This document shows, in pieces, positions 32,820 through 41,059 of a DNA stretch of 64,000 nucleotides. The stretch is from contig JAIQFV010000003.1 in assembly GCA_020073085.1 (NCBI GenBank), forward strand, positions 62,001-126,000. The letters run 5' to 3'. Made by a program: the position numbers and the translations under genes. Within the stretch, counting starts at the first letter, position 1. Each line of letters begins with the position of its first letter. Below the pieces are notes generated by a model that ran no database searches, was not told the DNA's origin, and saw only the letters and a program-made list of their open reading frames with translations. The stretch is from Terriglobia bacterium (GTDB lineage Bacteria; Acidobacteriota; Terriglobia; JAIQFV01).

Positions 32820-33464
32820 ATGAGCACCAGGAACAACTTGCTCAATCAATGCCGAAAACCGACAGGATGGCACGGCAGATTCGTTTTGTGGACAATGAAC
32901 ATCCGGCATTCCAAGGTGACCGACTGGGGACTGAAGCATGTCCCGATAGAGAAGCACGAAACGATTCTCGACGTGGGCTGCGGCGGCGGGAGGACCGTTC
33001 GCAAGCTGGCCGCCATCGCTACGGAGGGCAAGGTCTACGGCGTCGATCATTCTGGAGAGGGTGTCGCCGCAGCCCAGCGAACAAACCAACAATGGATAGC
33101 GATGGGCCGCGTCGAAATCCGGCTAGGTTCTGTGTCTCATCTGCCATTTTCCGAGGACATGTTCGATCTCGCCACAGCGGTGGAAACGCATTTCTGGTGG
33201 CCTGACTTGCCCGCTGACATGCGAGAGGTCTTCCGCGTACTGAAACCCGGTGGCAGGCTCATCGTCATCGCAGAAATATACAAAGGAGGGAAACACGTCC
33301 GGATTCAAAAGCTATTAGAGAAGCATGCGAAAATGACGCAGATGGCGCTCTTGAGTGTTAAGGAACATAGCGAACTCTTCTCAAACGCCGGTTATTCGGA
33401 TGTTCAGATTATAGAGGAACACGACAAGGGTTGGATCTGTGGCATTGGCAGAAAGCCTTTGTAG
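32820..33464 (+). CDS. Class I SAM-dependent methyltransferase
   Basis: This 214-residue Rossmann-fold methyltransferase has motif I ETILDVGCGGGRTVRKLA (about 47-64), VYGVDHSGEGVAAAQ (motif II), FDLATAVETHFWWPD (motif IV region) and RVLKPGGRLIVIAEI (motif V-VI). The substrate is unknown; the class methylates small molecules as well as macromolecules. An AGGAGAAG ribosome binding site precedes ATG 32820. It is separated from the DinB gene by 184 bp with imperfect inverted repeats at both ends of the gap. Confidence 0.88.
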   Translation: MSTRNNLLNQCRKPTGWHGRFVLWTMNIRHSKVTDWGLKHVPIEKHETILDVGCGGGRTVRKLAAIATEGKVYGVDHSGEGVAAAQRTNQQWIAMGRVEIRLGSVSHLPFSEDMFDLATAVETHFWWPDLPADMREVFRVLKPGGRLIVIAEIYKGGKHVRIQKLLEKHAKMTQMALLSVKEHSELFSNAGYSDVQIIEEHDKGWICGIGRKPL

Positions 33465-33593
33465 TTTGTGGATGAAACCCGCATTCTCCCCCTACAGGGC
33501 GACCGAGCGAGAGGCCCTCTGTTTACACCGAGCTACGTGCAGAGTAGACTCCGCACGTCAAGGTAACCAGCAATCAGAGGGAGAGCTCAACCC

Positions 33594-34517
33594 ATGGACA
33601 TTCTCCAGGCCATAGGAAACACATCGATGGTTCGACTGCGCAAGGTCGTTCCACCTCATTGCGCAGAAATCTGCGTGAAGCTTGAGTGGGAGAACCCCAC
33701 CGGCAGCGTCAAGGACCGGATGGCACTGGCCGTGATTACGCAGGCGGAGGGGGACGGCCGACTGAAGCCCGGGGATTCCGTCCTCGAATATACCGGCGGC
33801 AGCACAGGAACGTCGCTTGCATTGGTCTGCGCCGCCAAAGGATACCGTCTCCAGATCGTCAGCTCCGATGCGTTCAGCCAGGAGAAGCTGGATCACATGG
33901 CGGCCCTGGGGGCTGAGCTGACACTTGTCCCGAGCGAGGGAGGGCGCACCACCAAGAAGCTGATCCTGGACATGATCGAGGCCGCCCGTGTGTTGAGCCA
34001 AGAGCCTCACACCTACTGGACCGACCAGCTCAACAACCACGACAGCATCGCGGGCTATTACGCGCTGGGCGAGGAGATCTGGAATCAAACGAAGGGGCAG
34101 ATCGACGCCTTCGTTCATTGCGTGGGGACGGCGGCTTCCTCGCGTGGGGTCGCCACAGTGCTGAAGCGACGCAAACCGGGTATCAAGATCGTCGTCGTTG
34201 AACCCGCGGAATCCTCGGTGTTGCTGGGAGGGCAGGCAGGTCCTCACAAGATCGAAGGAGTGGGGATCGGCTTCACTCCTCCTCTCTGGGAGCCGACTCT
34301 CGTGGACGAGATTCAGCCGGTCAGAACAGACGACGCGAAGGACATGGCGAGACGCCTTTCGCGGGAGGAGGCCCTTTTCGCGGGGACGTCTTCCGGAGCG
34401 AACGTCGTCGCCGCGATTCGCGTCGCGGAGCGACTTGGGCCACAGGCCCAGGTGGTGACGCTGATGGCCGACTCCGGCCTTAAGTACTTGAGCACCGACG
34501 TGTTTCGGAGAAAGTAA
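33594..34517 (+). CDS. CysK-like PLP-dependent cysteine synthase family enzyme
   Basis: This 307-residue fold-type II PLP enzyme forms cysteine or a related beta-substituted alanine from an O-activated serine in characterised members. Seen: MDILQAIGNTSMVRL, PLP-Lys motif ENPTGSVKDRMA (about 35-46), EYTGGSTGTSLALVCAAKGY (substrate loop), phosphate-binding GTAASSRGVATVL, and FAGTSSGANVVAA. The second motif reads GGSTGTSLA, whereas CysK has TSGNTG; this variation is shared with more distant members, so the true substrate is uncertain. The next gene starts 31 bp downstream. Confidence 0.85.
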   Translation: MDILQAIGNTSMVRLRKVVPPHCAEICVKLEWENPTGSVKDRMALAVITQAEGDGRLKPGDSVLEYTGGSTGTSLALVCAAKGYRLQIVSSDAFSQEKLDHMAALGAELTLVPSEGGRTTKKLILDMIEAARVLSQEPHTYWTDQLNNHDSIAGYYALGEEIWNQTKGQIDAFVHCVGTAASSRGVATVLKRRKPGIKIVVVEPAESSVLLGGQAGPHKIEGVGIGFTPPLWEPTLVDEIQPVRTDDAKDMARRLSREEALFAGTSSGANVVAAIRVAERLGPQAQVVTLMADSGLKYLSTDVFRRK

Positions 34518-34548
34518 GCCACCCTCTCGATCATAAGAGGAGTATCGG

Positions 34549-35058
34549 ATGACCATCAAAGATCTGGAAACTCTTTACGATTATGGCCACTGGGCAAACA
34601 AAAAGCTCTTCAATGTGATTTCACAGCTTACGCCGGAACAATTCACGCAGCCGGTGGGAGGAAGCTATGGATCCATACGGAACACGATGGTTCACGTTCT
34701 GAGCGCCGAATGGGGCTGGCTGGACCGTTGCGGCGGCGCAGAGCGTGGCTCGCGCCTCAATCCTGACGATTTTCCAACGGTCGAATCTCTCATGGAGGTT
34801 TGGAACAAAGTCGAGATCTACGTGCGCGAGTTTTTATCAAAGCTGAAGGACGACGAGCTGGCTCGCCCTGTCGAATTCATGAATCCCCGGGGGGAGAAAC
34901 GCTCGTTGCCGTTGGGAAACCTGATGCAGCACGCGGCCAATCATGGCGTTCATCATCGGGGTCAGGTTGCGTTGCTGCTTCGACTGCTCGGCTTTGTGCC
35001 GGGCAATGTTGATATTCTCTTTTATTTTGCTGAGAAGCGCGCCGTCCCGGCGGGGTAA
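34549..35058 (+). CDS. DinB-family protein, second copy
   Basis: This 169-residue DinB-superfamily protein matches the classic type (like Bacillus DinB). Seen: LETLYDYGHWANKKLFNVIS (W-A-N motif), IRNTMVHVLSAEWGWLDRC with the first metal-ligand His, FMNPRGEKRSLPLGNLMQHA, and NHGVHHRGQVALLLRLLG with the HxxxH pair. All three His ligands are present, so metal binding is likely. The short 31-bp gap to the cysK-like gene suggests co-transcription. A link to thiol chemistry with the CysK-like enzyme is tempting but speculative. Confidence 0.85.
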   Translation: MTIKDLETLYDYGHWANKKLFNVISQLTPEQFTQPVGGSYGSIRNTMVHVLSAEWGWLDRCGGAERGSRLNPDDFPTVESLMEVWNKVEIYVREFLSKLKDDELARPVEFMNPRGEKRSLPLGNLMQHAANHGVHHRGQVALLLRLLGFVPGNVDILFYFAEKRAVPAG

Positions 35059-35095
35059 ATCAGGTCACATCCCCATCCGACCCGCTCGCTTTTGA

Positions 35096-35290
35096 GGTCG
35101 GCCGCTCAGCAAGGCGCCGGCTGAACGGCAGATCGTCAGGCCGAAGGTCCAACGCCTTAACTGCCTCGACGCTATCGTCGCCCGCGGAGGTGAGATCGTT
35201 CAACCGGTTGGAGCGGACGCGCCCGAGGTCACCGCACGGTTTCGAGACTCCGGCGGGAACGTCATTGGTCTGTATCAGCATCCCAAGTGA
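35096..35290 (+). pseudogene. C-terminal remnant of a VOC (glyoxalase-fold) protein
   Basis: An open frame of 65 codons follows an in-frame TGA (35093-35095) and has no start codon. Its end, ARGGEIVQPVGADAPEV followed by TARFRDSGGNVIGLYQHPK, is typical of the last strands of vicinal-oxygen-chelate proteins (normally RDPxGNxIGLYQ). The N-terminal half, about 60-70 residues including the first metal-ligand strand, is missing. This looks like a gene truncated by deletion or recombination within the accessory region. Confidence 0.6.
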
Positions 35291-35347
35291 TTCCTTGGTC
35301 GGAGGGACGCTACAAGGGGCACGCTATGGGCCAGGTAGAACTTCAAG

Positions 35348-35995
35348 ATGCGGATCGCGGTTTCAGGAACGCACTACTCGGGCAAGTCCACGCTGGTGGA
35401 AGCGCTCTCCAGGGAGCTTCCTGCGTACACCACTGTCGAAGAGCCCTACTACCTATTGGAGGACGACGGGTACGAGTTCGCGGAAGTGCCTTCTCTCGAA
35501 GATTTCGAATCGCAGCTCCAACGATCCCTCGAGTCTGTGGAGGGCAGTGGATCCGACGTCATCTTGGACCGCTGCCCCATCGATCTGCTCGGCTATCTTC
35601 TCACACACCGTGATGCCGATGCCTTTCGACTTGAGGACTGGTTGCCCCGTGTCAGGATTTCCATTGAAAACCTAGACTTAATCGTTTTTCTGCCAATCGA
35701 AAGACCCGATCGAATCGAAGTGGCCTCGTCGCAGGACAAGAGGTTCCGACTGGCGGTGGACGAAAAACTCAACGAGATTCTCATCGAAAATCCGTTCGAA
35801 CTCGGGATGAATGTGCTGAAGGTGACGGGCTCCCTCCACGAACGTGTCCAGCAGGTATTGATCCATCTCCAAGAAAGGGGCGGCGAGATGACTGGAAGCC
35901 AGCGCCCAGGACAATTGGACACTCACCGGACAGGTCAGTCAGGCCGGTGCAGAGACTCGGAGCAAACAAGAAACAAGAGAACGCCGGGCAGGTGA
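35348..35995 (+). CDS. P-loop NTPase of the AAA/dNK-like type
   Basis: This 215-residue protein opens directly with Walker A, MRIAVSGTHYSGKSTLVEAL (GxxxxGKS at about 7-14), followed by EEPYYLLEDDGYEFAE and a Walker-B-like DVILDRCPIDLLGYLL with DRCP, reminiscent of deoxynucleoside or small-molecule kinases (AAA_28 group). A lid-like region with RIEVASSQDKRFRLAVDEKL follows. The C-terminal 35 residues are polar and degenerate (GGEMTGSQRPGQLDTHRTGQ) and probably read through vector-like junk or a fusion end. The substrate is unknown. It follows the VOC remnant by 57 bp. Confidence 0.75.
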   Translation: MRIAVSGTHYSGKSTLVEALSRELPAYTTVEEPYYLLEDDGYEFAEVPSLEDFESQLQRSLESVEGSGSDVILDRCPIDLLGYLLTHRDADAFRLEDWLPRVRISIENLDLIVFLPIERPDRIEVASSQDKRFRLAVDEKLNEILIENPFELGMNVLKVTGSLHERVQQVLIHLQERGGEMTGSQRPGQLDTHRTGQSGRCRDSEQTRNKRTPGR

Positions 35996-36052
35996 GGCGT
36001 CAAACCGTGGGGCGACACGCACGAACAAATAGAGCGCAATTGGAGGAGAAAG

Positions 36053-36724
36053 ATGTTTGATCGAATTGCGGATGGGCGTACTGACCTGGTGTTTGAGTAT
36101 CTATCGGAAGGCCACCCGGCCAGCTCCACCGATGGGAATGGAGTGTCTCTCATCAAATGGTGCGCCTATTACGGCGATGTCAGTGCCATACGATTCCTCC
36201 TAGCCAACGGCGAATCACTCAAGTCCCTGGGAGACGACCTTGGCCTCAATGCGGCCGCGTTTCACGGGCACTGGCGGCTGTGCCAATTCCTCATCGAAAA
36301 TGGCGCTGATGTAAATCAGGCCCTGGCGGACACCGGAGAAACCCCGTTGCACTCGGCGCTGTGCACTGCGAAGCGAACGGCACATGATTTGGTTGTCAAA
36401 GTTCTGCTCGCCCATGGGGCGAATCCCAATTGCGCAACAAAGGCATCGGTTGAAACAGGGGGATTCATGAGGGACTGCAGGACCAGAGCTGAGACTCCGC
36501 TGCATCGGGCCGCCGCCTTCGGCACTGAAGAGACCATCCAGCTGCTTCTGGATGCCGGCGCAACCATCGATGCCAAAGACATGAACGGCGACTCTCCGCT
36601 CACTTGGGGGAGTTGGCACCTCCGCCCCGATTCGTTTCTCCGAAAACTTTGCTACGGGAATTTCTTCATCCGCCCCGAACGGCGTTCCATGGAAGCCAAT
36701 CTGCTTGGGGCGCCGCATGACTGA
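36053..36724 (+). CDS. Ankyrin-repeat protein
   Basis: This 223-residue soluble protein is built of four to five ankyrin repeats: NGVSLIKWCAYYGDVSAIRF, LGLNAAAFHGHWRLCQFLIE, TGETPLHSALCTAKRTAHDL, AETPLHRAAAFGTEETIQLL, and a last incomplete unit DMNGDSPLTWGSWHL. Repeats three and four keep the canonical TPLH turn. No enzymatic domain or secretion signal is seen. It probably mediates a protein contact. A GGAGGAG ribosome binding site precedes ATG 36053. A strong terminator follows immediately. Confidence 0.88.
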   Translation: MFDRIADGRTDLVFEYLSEGHPASSTDGNGVSLIKWCAYYGDVSAIRFLLANGESLKSLGDDLGLNAAAFHGHWRLCQFLIENGADVNQALADTGETPLHSALCTAKRTAHDLVVKVLLAHGANPNCATKASVETGGFMRDCRTRAETPLHRAAAFGTEETIQLLLDAGATIDAKDMNGDSPLTWGSWHLRPDSFLRKLCYGNFFIRPERRSMEANLLGAPHD

Positions 36725-36736
36725 CAGCCCGGATCG

Positions 36737-36760
36737 ACACGTTGCTGGCAACGTGTTTTT
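36737..36760 (+). terminator. Intrinsic terminator after the ankyrin gene
   Basis: ACACGTTG-CTGG-CAACGTGT, an 8-bp perfect stem with tetraloop, is followed by TTTT. It is embedded in a wider CAGCCC (36725) / GGGCTG (36785) inverted repeat. Confidence 0.7.
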
Positions 36761-36807
36761 CGTCAGGCAGACCGGCGGAATAACGAAGGGCTGATAGAGA
36801 TCAATTT

Positions 36808-37242
36808 ATGACAACGCCAAGAGGAACGTCGAGGTTTGCAAAGACTCAAGAGGTGAAGAAGATCCGGCAAGCAGACTCCAAGCCTGTAACCTTTGAGACC
36901 GTCCGCGAGATGGCGCTGGCGCTGGCGCTGGACGACGTCGAGGAAGGAACTTCGTACCGCACCCCGGAGTTCCGGGTACGTGGGGGACTGTTCGCACCTC
37001 TCCGTGAGGATCCGGACTCGCTCGTCGTTCGCATGGAGCCAGAGCAACGCGAAGAGTTGATGGCGGCCGAACCGGACACGTACTACATTACTGAGCACTA
37101 CCTCAATTACCCATGGATGCTTGGTAGTTTCTTAGTTCGGTTCGACTTTCACGGCGTTCGATGCAAGCAGTGGCGCAAGAGATATATCTGCCGTAGGCGC
37201 GAGGAGCTGGAACATTGCCGATGGGGGGAGCTGTATCAGTAA
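36808..37242 (+). CDS. MmcQ/YjbR-family protein
   Basis: This 144-residue protein of the YjbR (MmcQ) double-wing fold has a short basic N-terminal tail (TTPRGTSRFAKTQEVKKI), then VTFETVREMALALALDDVEE, GTSYRTPEFRVRGGLFAPLR, SLVVRMEPEQREELMAAEPD and YYITEHYLNYPWMLGSFLVR. The family is structurally similar to DNA-binding domains but its role is unsettled. The stop codon abuts the start of the alpha/beta hydrolase (no gap), so the two are translationally linked, whereas the terminator upstream separates it from the ankyrin gene. Confidence 0.85.
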   Translation: MTTPRGTSRFAKTQEVKKIRQADSKPVTFETVREMALALALDDVEEGTSYRTPEFRVRGGLFAPLREDPDSLVVRMEPEQREELMAAEPDTYYITEHYLNYPWMLGSFLVRFDFHGVRCKQWRKRYICRRREELEHCRWGELYQ

Positions 37243-38040
37243 ATGACCTTGGAGAACCTGAGAACTTATGGAGGGCGGCCCTTTATGGTGGCGGTTATTC
37301 ACGGGGGGCCGGGTGCCGGCGGAGAGATGGCCCCGGTTGCGCGTCGCCTCGCCTCCAAGAGGGGGGTCTTGGAGCCGATACAAACGGCTACCTCCCTTCA
37401 AGGCCAGGTTGAGGAATTGAAGTCGACCTTGGAGCACGGCGGCGACCCGCCCCTTACTTTAATCGGGTTTTCCTGGGGGGCCTGGCTCAGTCTTATCGTA
37501 GCGGCTTCCTATCCGGCTTTAATCAAGAAACTGATTCTCATTGGGAGCGGTCCGTTTGAAGAGAACTACGTTTCACAACTTCAACAGGCCCGACTGAGCC
37601 GTTTCACTGAAGAAGAGCGGACTGAGTATGGATTGATTCTCAAGATGCTGGACGATCCCGCGGCCCATAAGAGAGAGGAATCATTAGAGCGGCTGGGAAA
37701 GCTCACTTCGAGAGCGGACGAGTATGATCCGGATGGAAGAAGTCCCCGTGAATCGCCTTCACTCAGCGGAACGGGCGATCTCTATCAAAAGGTTTGGAGG
37801 GATGCCGCGGAAATGAGACGCAGCGGGACCCTCCTGGAGCTTGCGCAACGGATTCAATGTCCGGTGGTAGCCATCCATGGTGACTACGACCCTCATCCCG
37901 CTGAGGGAGTCCGAAAGCCCCTGTTGTCTGTCTTGAAGGACTTTCGATTCGTTCTGCTCAAGCAGTGCGGGCACAAACCCTGGATCGAGCGGCGGGCGAC
38001 GGAAGCGTTCTATCAAGTCCTGGAAGAGGAACTGCAGTGA
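37243..38040 (+). CDS. Alpha/beta hydrolase
   Basis: This 265-residue alpha/beta-fold hydrolase has VAVIHGGPGAGGEMAPVARR (oxyanion-hole HGGPG, as in proline iminopeptidases), LTLIGFSWGAWLSLIVAASY with the nucleophile elbow G-F-S-W-G (Ser near residue 87), VVAIHGDYDPHPAEG with the catalytic Asp region, and LKQCGHKPWIE with the catalytic His. The triad is therefore intact. HGGPG suggests a peptidase or esterase; the substrate is unknown. It begins immediately after the YjbR stop and ends the accessory region before the lysine operon. Confidence 0.85.
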   Translation: MTLENLRTYGGRPFMVAVIHGGPGAGGEMAPVARRLASKRGVLEPIQTATSLQGQVEELKSTLEHGGDPPLTLIGFSWGAWLSLIVAASYPALIKKLILIGSGPFEENYVSQLQQARLSRFTEEERTEYGLILKMLDDPAAHKREESLERLGKLTSRADEYDPDGRSPRESPSLSGTGDLYQKVWRDAAEMRRSGTLLELAQRIQCPVVAIHGDYDPHPAEGVRKPLLSVLKDFRFVLLKQCGHKPWIERRATEAFYQVLEEELQ

Positions 38041-38182
38041 GTGTCGGTGCGGCTCAGCGGGGAACCGTCCGACAGGCTTCAGTTCAATCCACTCAGGGGC
38101 AATTTATCTGCCAATTCTCCGCTTGACAAGGCCAGGAGTTGTTGTTAAGTTTCGCGGCTTCCAGGGGAATGATCTTTTACAA
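38041..38182. other. Spacer before the lysine operon
   Basis: About 140 bp after the hydrolase. It holds the predicted lysC promoter (38123-38151) and no coding sequence; no terminator for the upstream gene is obvious. Confidence 0.5.
38123..38151 (+). promoter_or_regulatory. Promoter of the lysine biosynthesis operon
   Basis: A perfect -35 TTGACA (38123-38128), 17 bp, and TAAGTT (38146-38151). The transcript would start near 38158, about 25-30 nt before the riboswitch aptamer. Confidence 0.6.
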
Positions 38183-38363
38183 CCAAGTAGAGGCGCGGCC
38201 TCCAGGAGTAGCCGGTCCGGAAGAAGTGAAGGATTCAGGATCGCCCGGGCAAAAGGGGAAGGCCGCCGAAGCCGTCGCGCCGCCTTCACGGCAGACGGGC
38301 TGGTTGCTGTGGCTAAATCCACAGGACTGTCGCCGGGATTCATCCCGGTGGAGAGCTACGACA
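38183..38363 (+). promoter_or_regulatory. Lysine riboswitch (L box) aptamer
   Basis: The leader carries the conserved lysine-aptamer elements in order: GTAGAGGCGCGG (P1 5' strand and AGAGG), AGGAGTAGCC, GAAGTGAAGGATTC, AAAGGGGAAGGCCGCCGAAG (junction motif), the hairpin TGTGGCTAAATCCACAGG, GACTGTCGCCGG and GGAGAGCTACGA (P1 3' strand). The order and bases closely follow the known bacterial lysC leaders. P1 would pair GTAG (38187-38190) with CTAC (38356-38359). It sits just before lysC, the expected target, and works with the terminator at 38406. Confidence 0.9.
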
Positions 38364-38405
38364 GAGGCAATGGAGTGCGGTTTCTCCCGCACCCGTCTAT
38401 TCCAA

Positions 38406-38447
38406 GGTCGGTCGTGAGCACTCGCGGCCGGCCTTTTTTTATTTTTG
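38406..38447 (+). terminator. Riboswitch-controlled terminator before lysC
   Basis: GGTCGGTCGTG (38406-38416) pairs with CGCGGCCGGCC (38423-38433, with G-U pairs) over a 6-base loop, followed by TTTTTTTATTTTT. A competing antiterminator pairs GCTACGA (38355-38361), freed when P1 is open, with TCGTGAGC (38412-38419). Lysine-bound P1 would favour termination. Confidence 0.85.
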
Positions 38448-38513
38448 ATTTCTGGTTGCGGATTGCGGCCAGAGCTTCGACCCCGAACCCAGAGCTGAGC
38501 AGGACTTTTAACC

Positions 38514-39944
38514 ATGGGAATTCAGCGACCGACCATTCTGAAGTTTGGCGGAACATCGGTAGAAGACACCAATGCGTTTGATCGGGTGGCATCCATCGTC
38601 CTCGCTCAAAGGGAGGCCCTCCCGGTCGTTGTTGTTTCGGCCATGGGTGGCGTTACGGATGCGTTGCTGGGAAGCGTCCGGTTGGCAGAACACGGCTCCC
38701 ATGGAGAGGCCGTTCGTTCACTGGAGTCCTGTTTTGAGCGGTATTTGACAGTGGCAAAGAACCTGTGTGTCCCTGAAACACCGGAGATTGGACTCGCGCT
38801 GGATGATGCCCGCAGAACGATTTCCAGCCAACTACAGCAACTCAGTCAGCGGCCGCGAGCTCGGGCCATGCTCGAAGACGAGATTGTTTCCTACGGCGAG
38901 CGTCTCTCTGCCCTGGTCCTGAGCCGGGTGCTTCGGCAGCGCGGACTTGCAACGGCGCTCGTCGATGCGCGTCGATGCATTGTCACCGATGACGAGCATG
39001 GCCGCGCTGTGCCTTTGTGGCCCGAGACGGATTTGCGTACTAGGGCCGAAATTCAACCGCTGCTCGATGCTTCAACGGTTCCTGTTCTCGGGGGTTTCAT
39101 CGGCGCCTCGAGGGAGGGACTGACGACAACCCTCGGGCGGGGCGGGTCGGATTATACGGCGGCCCTGGTGGGGGCCGCCCTCTCCGCAAGAGAGATCCAG
39201 ATTTGGACTGACGTTACAGGCGTTCTCACGGCGGACCCCCGGTTGGTAAAGAACGCCCGGACGATAACCCGGCTTTCCTATGCGGAAGCGGCCGAGCTTG
39301 CCTATTTTGGCGCCAAGGTCCTGCATCCCAAGACGGTGCATCCCGCGGTGGATCGGGGAATTCCTCTTCGCATCTGCAATTCGCGTGCTCCCCAGAAGAC
39401 GGGAACCATGATCGGGCATGAGAGCGAGATCTCGCCGCGGGGAATTAAGGCCATCGCCCACAAGGCGGGGATTACCACACTCCAAATTTCGTCAGGACGA
39501 ATGCTCGGAGCTTACGGTTTTCTACGTTCCCTTTTCGAGGTATTTGAACGCCATCGGACTGTTGTCGACGTCGTCACGACTTCGGAAGTGAGCGTTTCAC
39601 TTTCCTTGGATAATTCCTCCGCGTTGCCGGCCATTCTCAAGGATTTGGAACAGTTGGGGACCGTTGAAGTGGAAGATCACCGGGCCATCATCTGTGTGGT
39701 GGGCGAGGGGCTGCGGAGCACATCCGGCATCGCAGGCCGGGTGTTCGGAACGCTCAGGGACATTAATATCTCGCTCATTTCCCAGGGGGCCTCACGGATC
39801 AATCTGACCTTCGTTATTGATGAGGCGTTTGTGGGGGAAGCGGTGTCGCGTCTTCACAAGGCCTTCTTCGAGGTGGATCTGAGGGAGATGGGGGTGGACT
39901 CCGAAGCGGTGATTCACGAAGGAGTGGTTCGCACCTCATCATGA
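38514..39944 (+). CDS. lysC: Aspartate kinase, lysine-responsive operon
   Basis: This enzyme phosphorylates aspartate, the first step to lysine, threonine and methionine. The 476-residue single-function enzyme shows the kinase motif TILKFGGTSVEDTNAFDRV near the start, VVVVSAMGGVTDALL, the catalytic region GFIGASREGLTTTLGRGGSD with YTAALVGAAL, IQIWTDVTGVLTADPRLV, and two C-terminal ACT domains (ITTLQISSGRMLGAYGFLRS; EVEDHRAIICVVGEGLRST) that normally bind lysine. Its leader holds the lysine riboswitch, so it should be controlled both by transcription termination and allosterically. It is the first gene of the dap operon. Confidence 0.95.
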   Translation: MGIQRPTILKFGGTSVEDTNAFDRVASIVLAQREALPVVVVSAMGGVTDALLGSVRLAEHGSHGEAVRSLESCFERYLTVAKNLCVPETPEIGLALDDARRTISSQLQQLSQRPRARAMLEDEIVSYGERLSALVLSRVLRQRGLATALVDARRCIVTDDEHGRAVPLWPETDLRTRAEIQPLLDASTVPVLGGFIGASREGLTTTLGRGGSDYTAALVGAALSAREIQIWTDVTGVLTADPRLVKNARTITRLSYAEAAELAYFGAKVLHPKTVHPAVDRGIPLRICNSRAPQKTGTMIGHESEISPRGIKAIAHKAGITTLQISSGRMLGAYGFLRSLFEVFERHRTVVDVVTTSEVSVSLSLDNSSALPAILKDLEQLGTVEVEDHRAIICVVGEGLRSTSGIAGRVFGTLRDINISLISQGASRINLTFVIDEAFVGEAVSRLHKAFFEVDLREMGVDSEAVIHEGVVRTSS

Positions 39945-39988
39945 GACCTTCATAATGTTCGTTCCGGTCAGAGGAAAGGGAGACACCC

Positions 39989-41059
39989 TTGGCTTCAGAA
40001 AAACCGGCACATGCCGACCCTATTGCATTGACGCGCCAGCTTCTCAAGATCCCTTCGACCTCAGGAGAAGAAACGGAGATAGCTGGCTTCGTGGCCCGGC
40101 TCATGGAAAGTCTGAATTACCGCGTGGAGATCCAGGAAGTCGCTGCGGGCCGGATGAACGTCATCGCCACCTCGGGAAATGATCCTCGCGTCTTCTTTTC
40201 GACGCATCTCGATACGGTGCCTCCGCCGCTTACCCCGGGTGAGGATGAGGATTATCTATACGGTCGCGGAGCTTGTGACGCCAAGGGAATTCTGGCCGCG
40301 CAAATAGCTGCTGCCGAGCGGTTGCGTGCGGAGGGGAAGACAAACCTGGGATTTCTGTTTCTCGTGGACGAGGAGGTGGGAAGCCTGGGGGCGCGCGCTG
40401 CCAATCAGCACGCTTTGGCATCCTCCTGCCATTACATGATCAATGGAGAGCCTACCGACAACAAGCTGGCCATCGCCTCCAAAGGCTCCCTGCGGGCCAG
40501 GATTCGAGCCGAGGGCCGGGCCTCGCATTCGGCTTATCCGGAACAGGGCGAGTCCGCCATTGAAAAACTGCTCGATGCCCTGGCGCGGCTCCGTGAAGTC
40601 CAGTGGCCCCGCGATGACTTCCTGGGGGAAACGACCTGCAATATCGGAGTCGTGGGAGGGGGCACACGGACCAACGTGGTACCCTCCGAGGCCTACGCCG
40701 AGGTTCAGATTCGTCTGGTGGCAGGTTCCGAACTCGTCAAAGAATTGCTGGAACAGGCAGTGGATGGGTTGGCTCGGCTTGATGTCCTTTCCATCGCGGA
40801 ACCCGTACGTCTCATGGCAGTTGAGGGCTTTGAGGAGTGTGTCGTCCGCTTCACGACTGATATCCCCCACCTCAAGAACTGGGGAGTACCGCTGTTGTTG
40901 GGGCCCGGTTCAATTCTGGAAGCCCACACCGAGCATGAACGCATCTCCAAAACAGAGATCATCAAGGCAGTGGGGCTATACACAAAACTCGCGCACATCC
41001 TGCTTGGCCGCGCCCATGCCCCGGAGGGGGATGAGCTGAGAACGGAGACCCGCCGGTGA
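39989..41059 (+). CDS. dapE: M20-family deacylase, probably succinyl-DAP desuccinylase
   Basis: This 356-residue M20 metallopeptidase has the di-zinc ligands in place: FFSTHLDTVPP (His, Asp), YGRGACDAKGILAAQ (bridging Asp), LVDEEVGSLGA (catalytic Glu and ligand Glu), MINGEPTDN (Glu) and EAHTEHERISK (His). The lid domain is seen as SKGSLRARIRAEGRASHSAY. The operon contains dapD (succinylase route), so succinyl-DAP desuccinylase is the natural assignment, although sequence alone also fits ArgE/LysK relatives. The start is a TTG at 39989 behind AGGAAAGGGAG; no in-frame ATG precedes the conserved core. It overlaps dapB by 4 bp. Confidence 0.8.
   Translation: MASEKPAHADPIALTRQLLKIPSTSGEETEIAGFVARLMESLNYRVEIQEVAAGRMNVIATSGNDPRVFFSTHLDTVPPPLTPGEDEDYLYGRGACDAKGILAAQIAAAERLRAEGKTNLGFLFLVDEEVGSLGARAANQHALASSCHYMINGEPTDNKLAIASKGSLRARIRAEGRASHSAYPEQGESAIEKLLDALARLREVQWPRDDFLGETTCNIGVVGGGTRTNVVPSEAYAEVQIRLVAGSELVKELLEQAVDGLARLDVLSIAEPVRLMAVEGFEECVVRFTTDIPHLKNWGVPLLLGPGSILEAHTEHERISKTEIIKAVGLYTKLAHILLGRAHAPEGDELRTETRR

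Noticed and set aside
31729-38040. Integron cassette array
   Set aside because: Gene content and orientation fit, but I find no RYYYAAC/GTTRRRY core pair, no integrase, and two junctions (34518-34548 and 37242/37243) are too short for an attC site.
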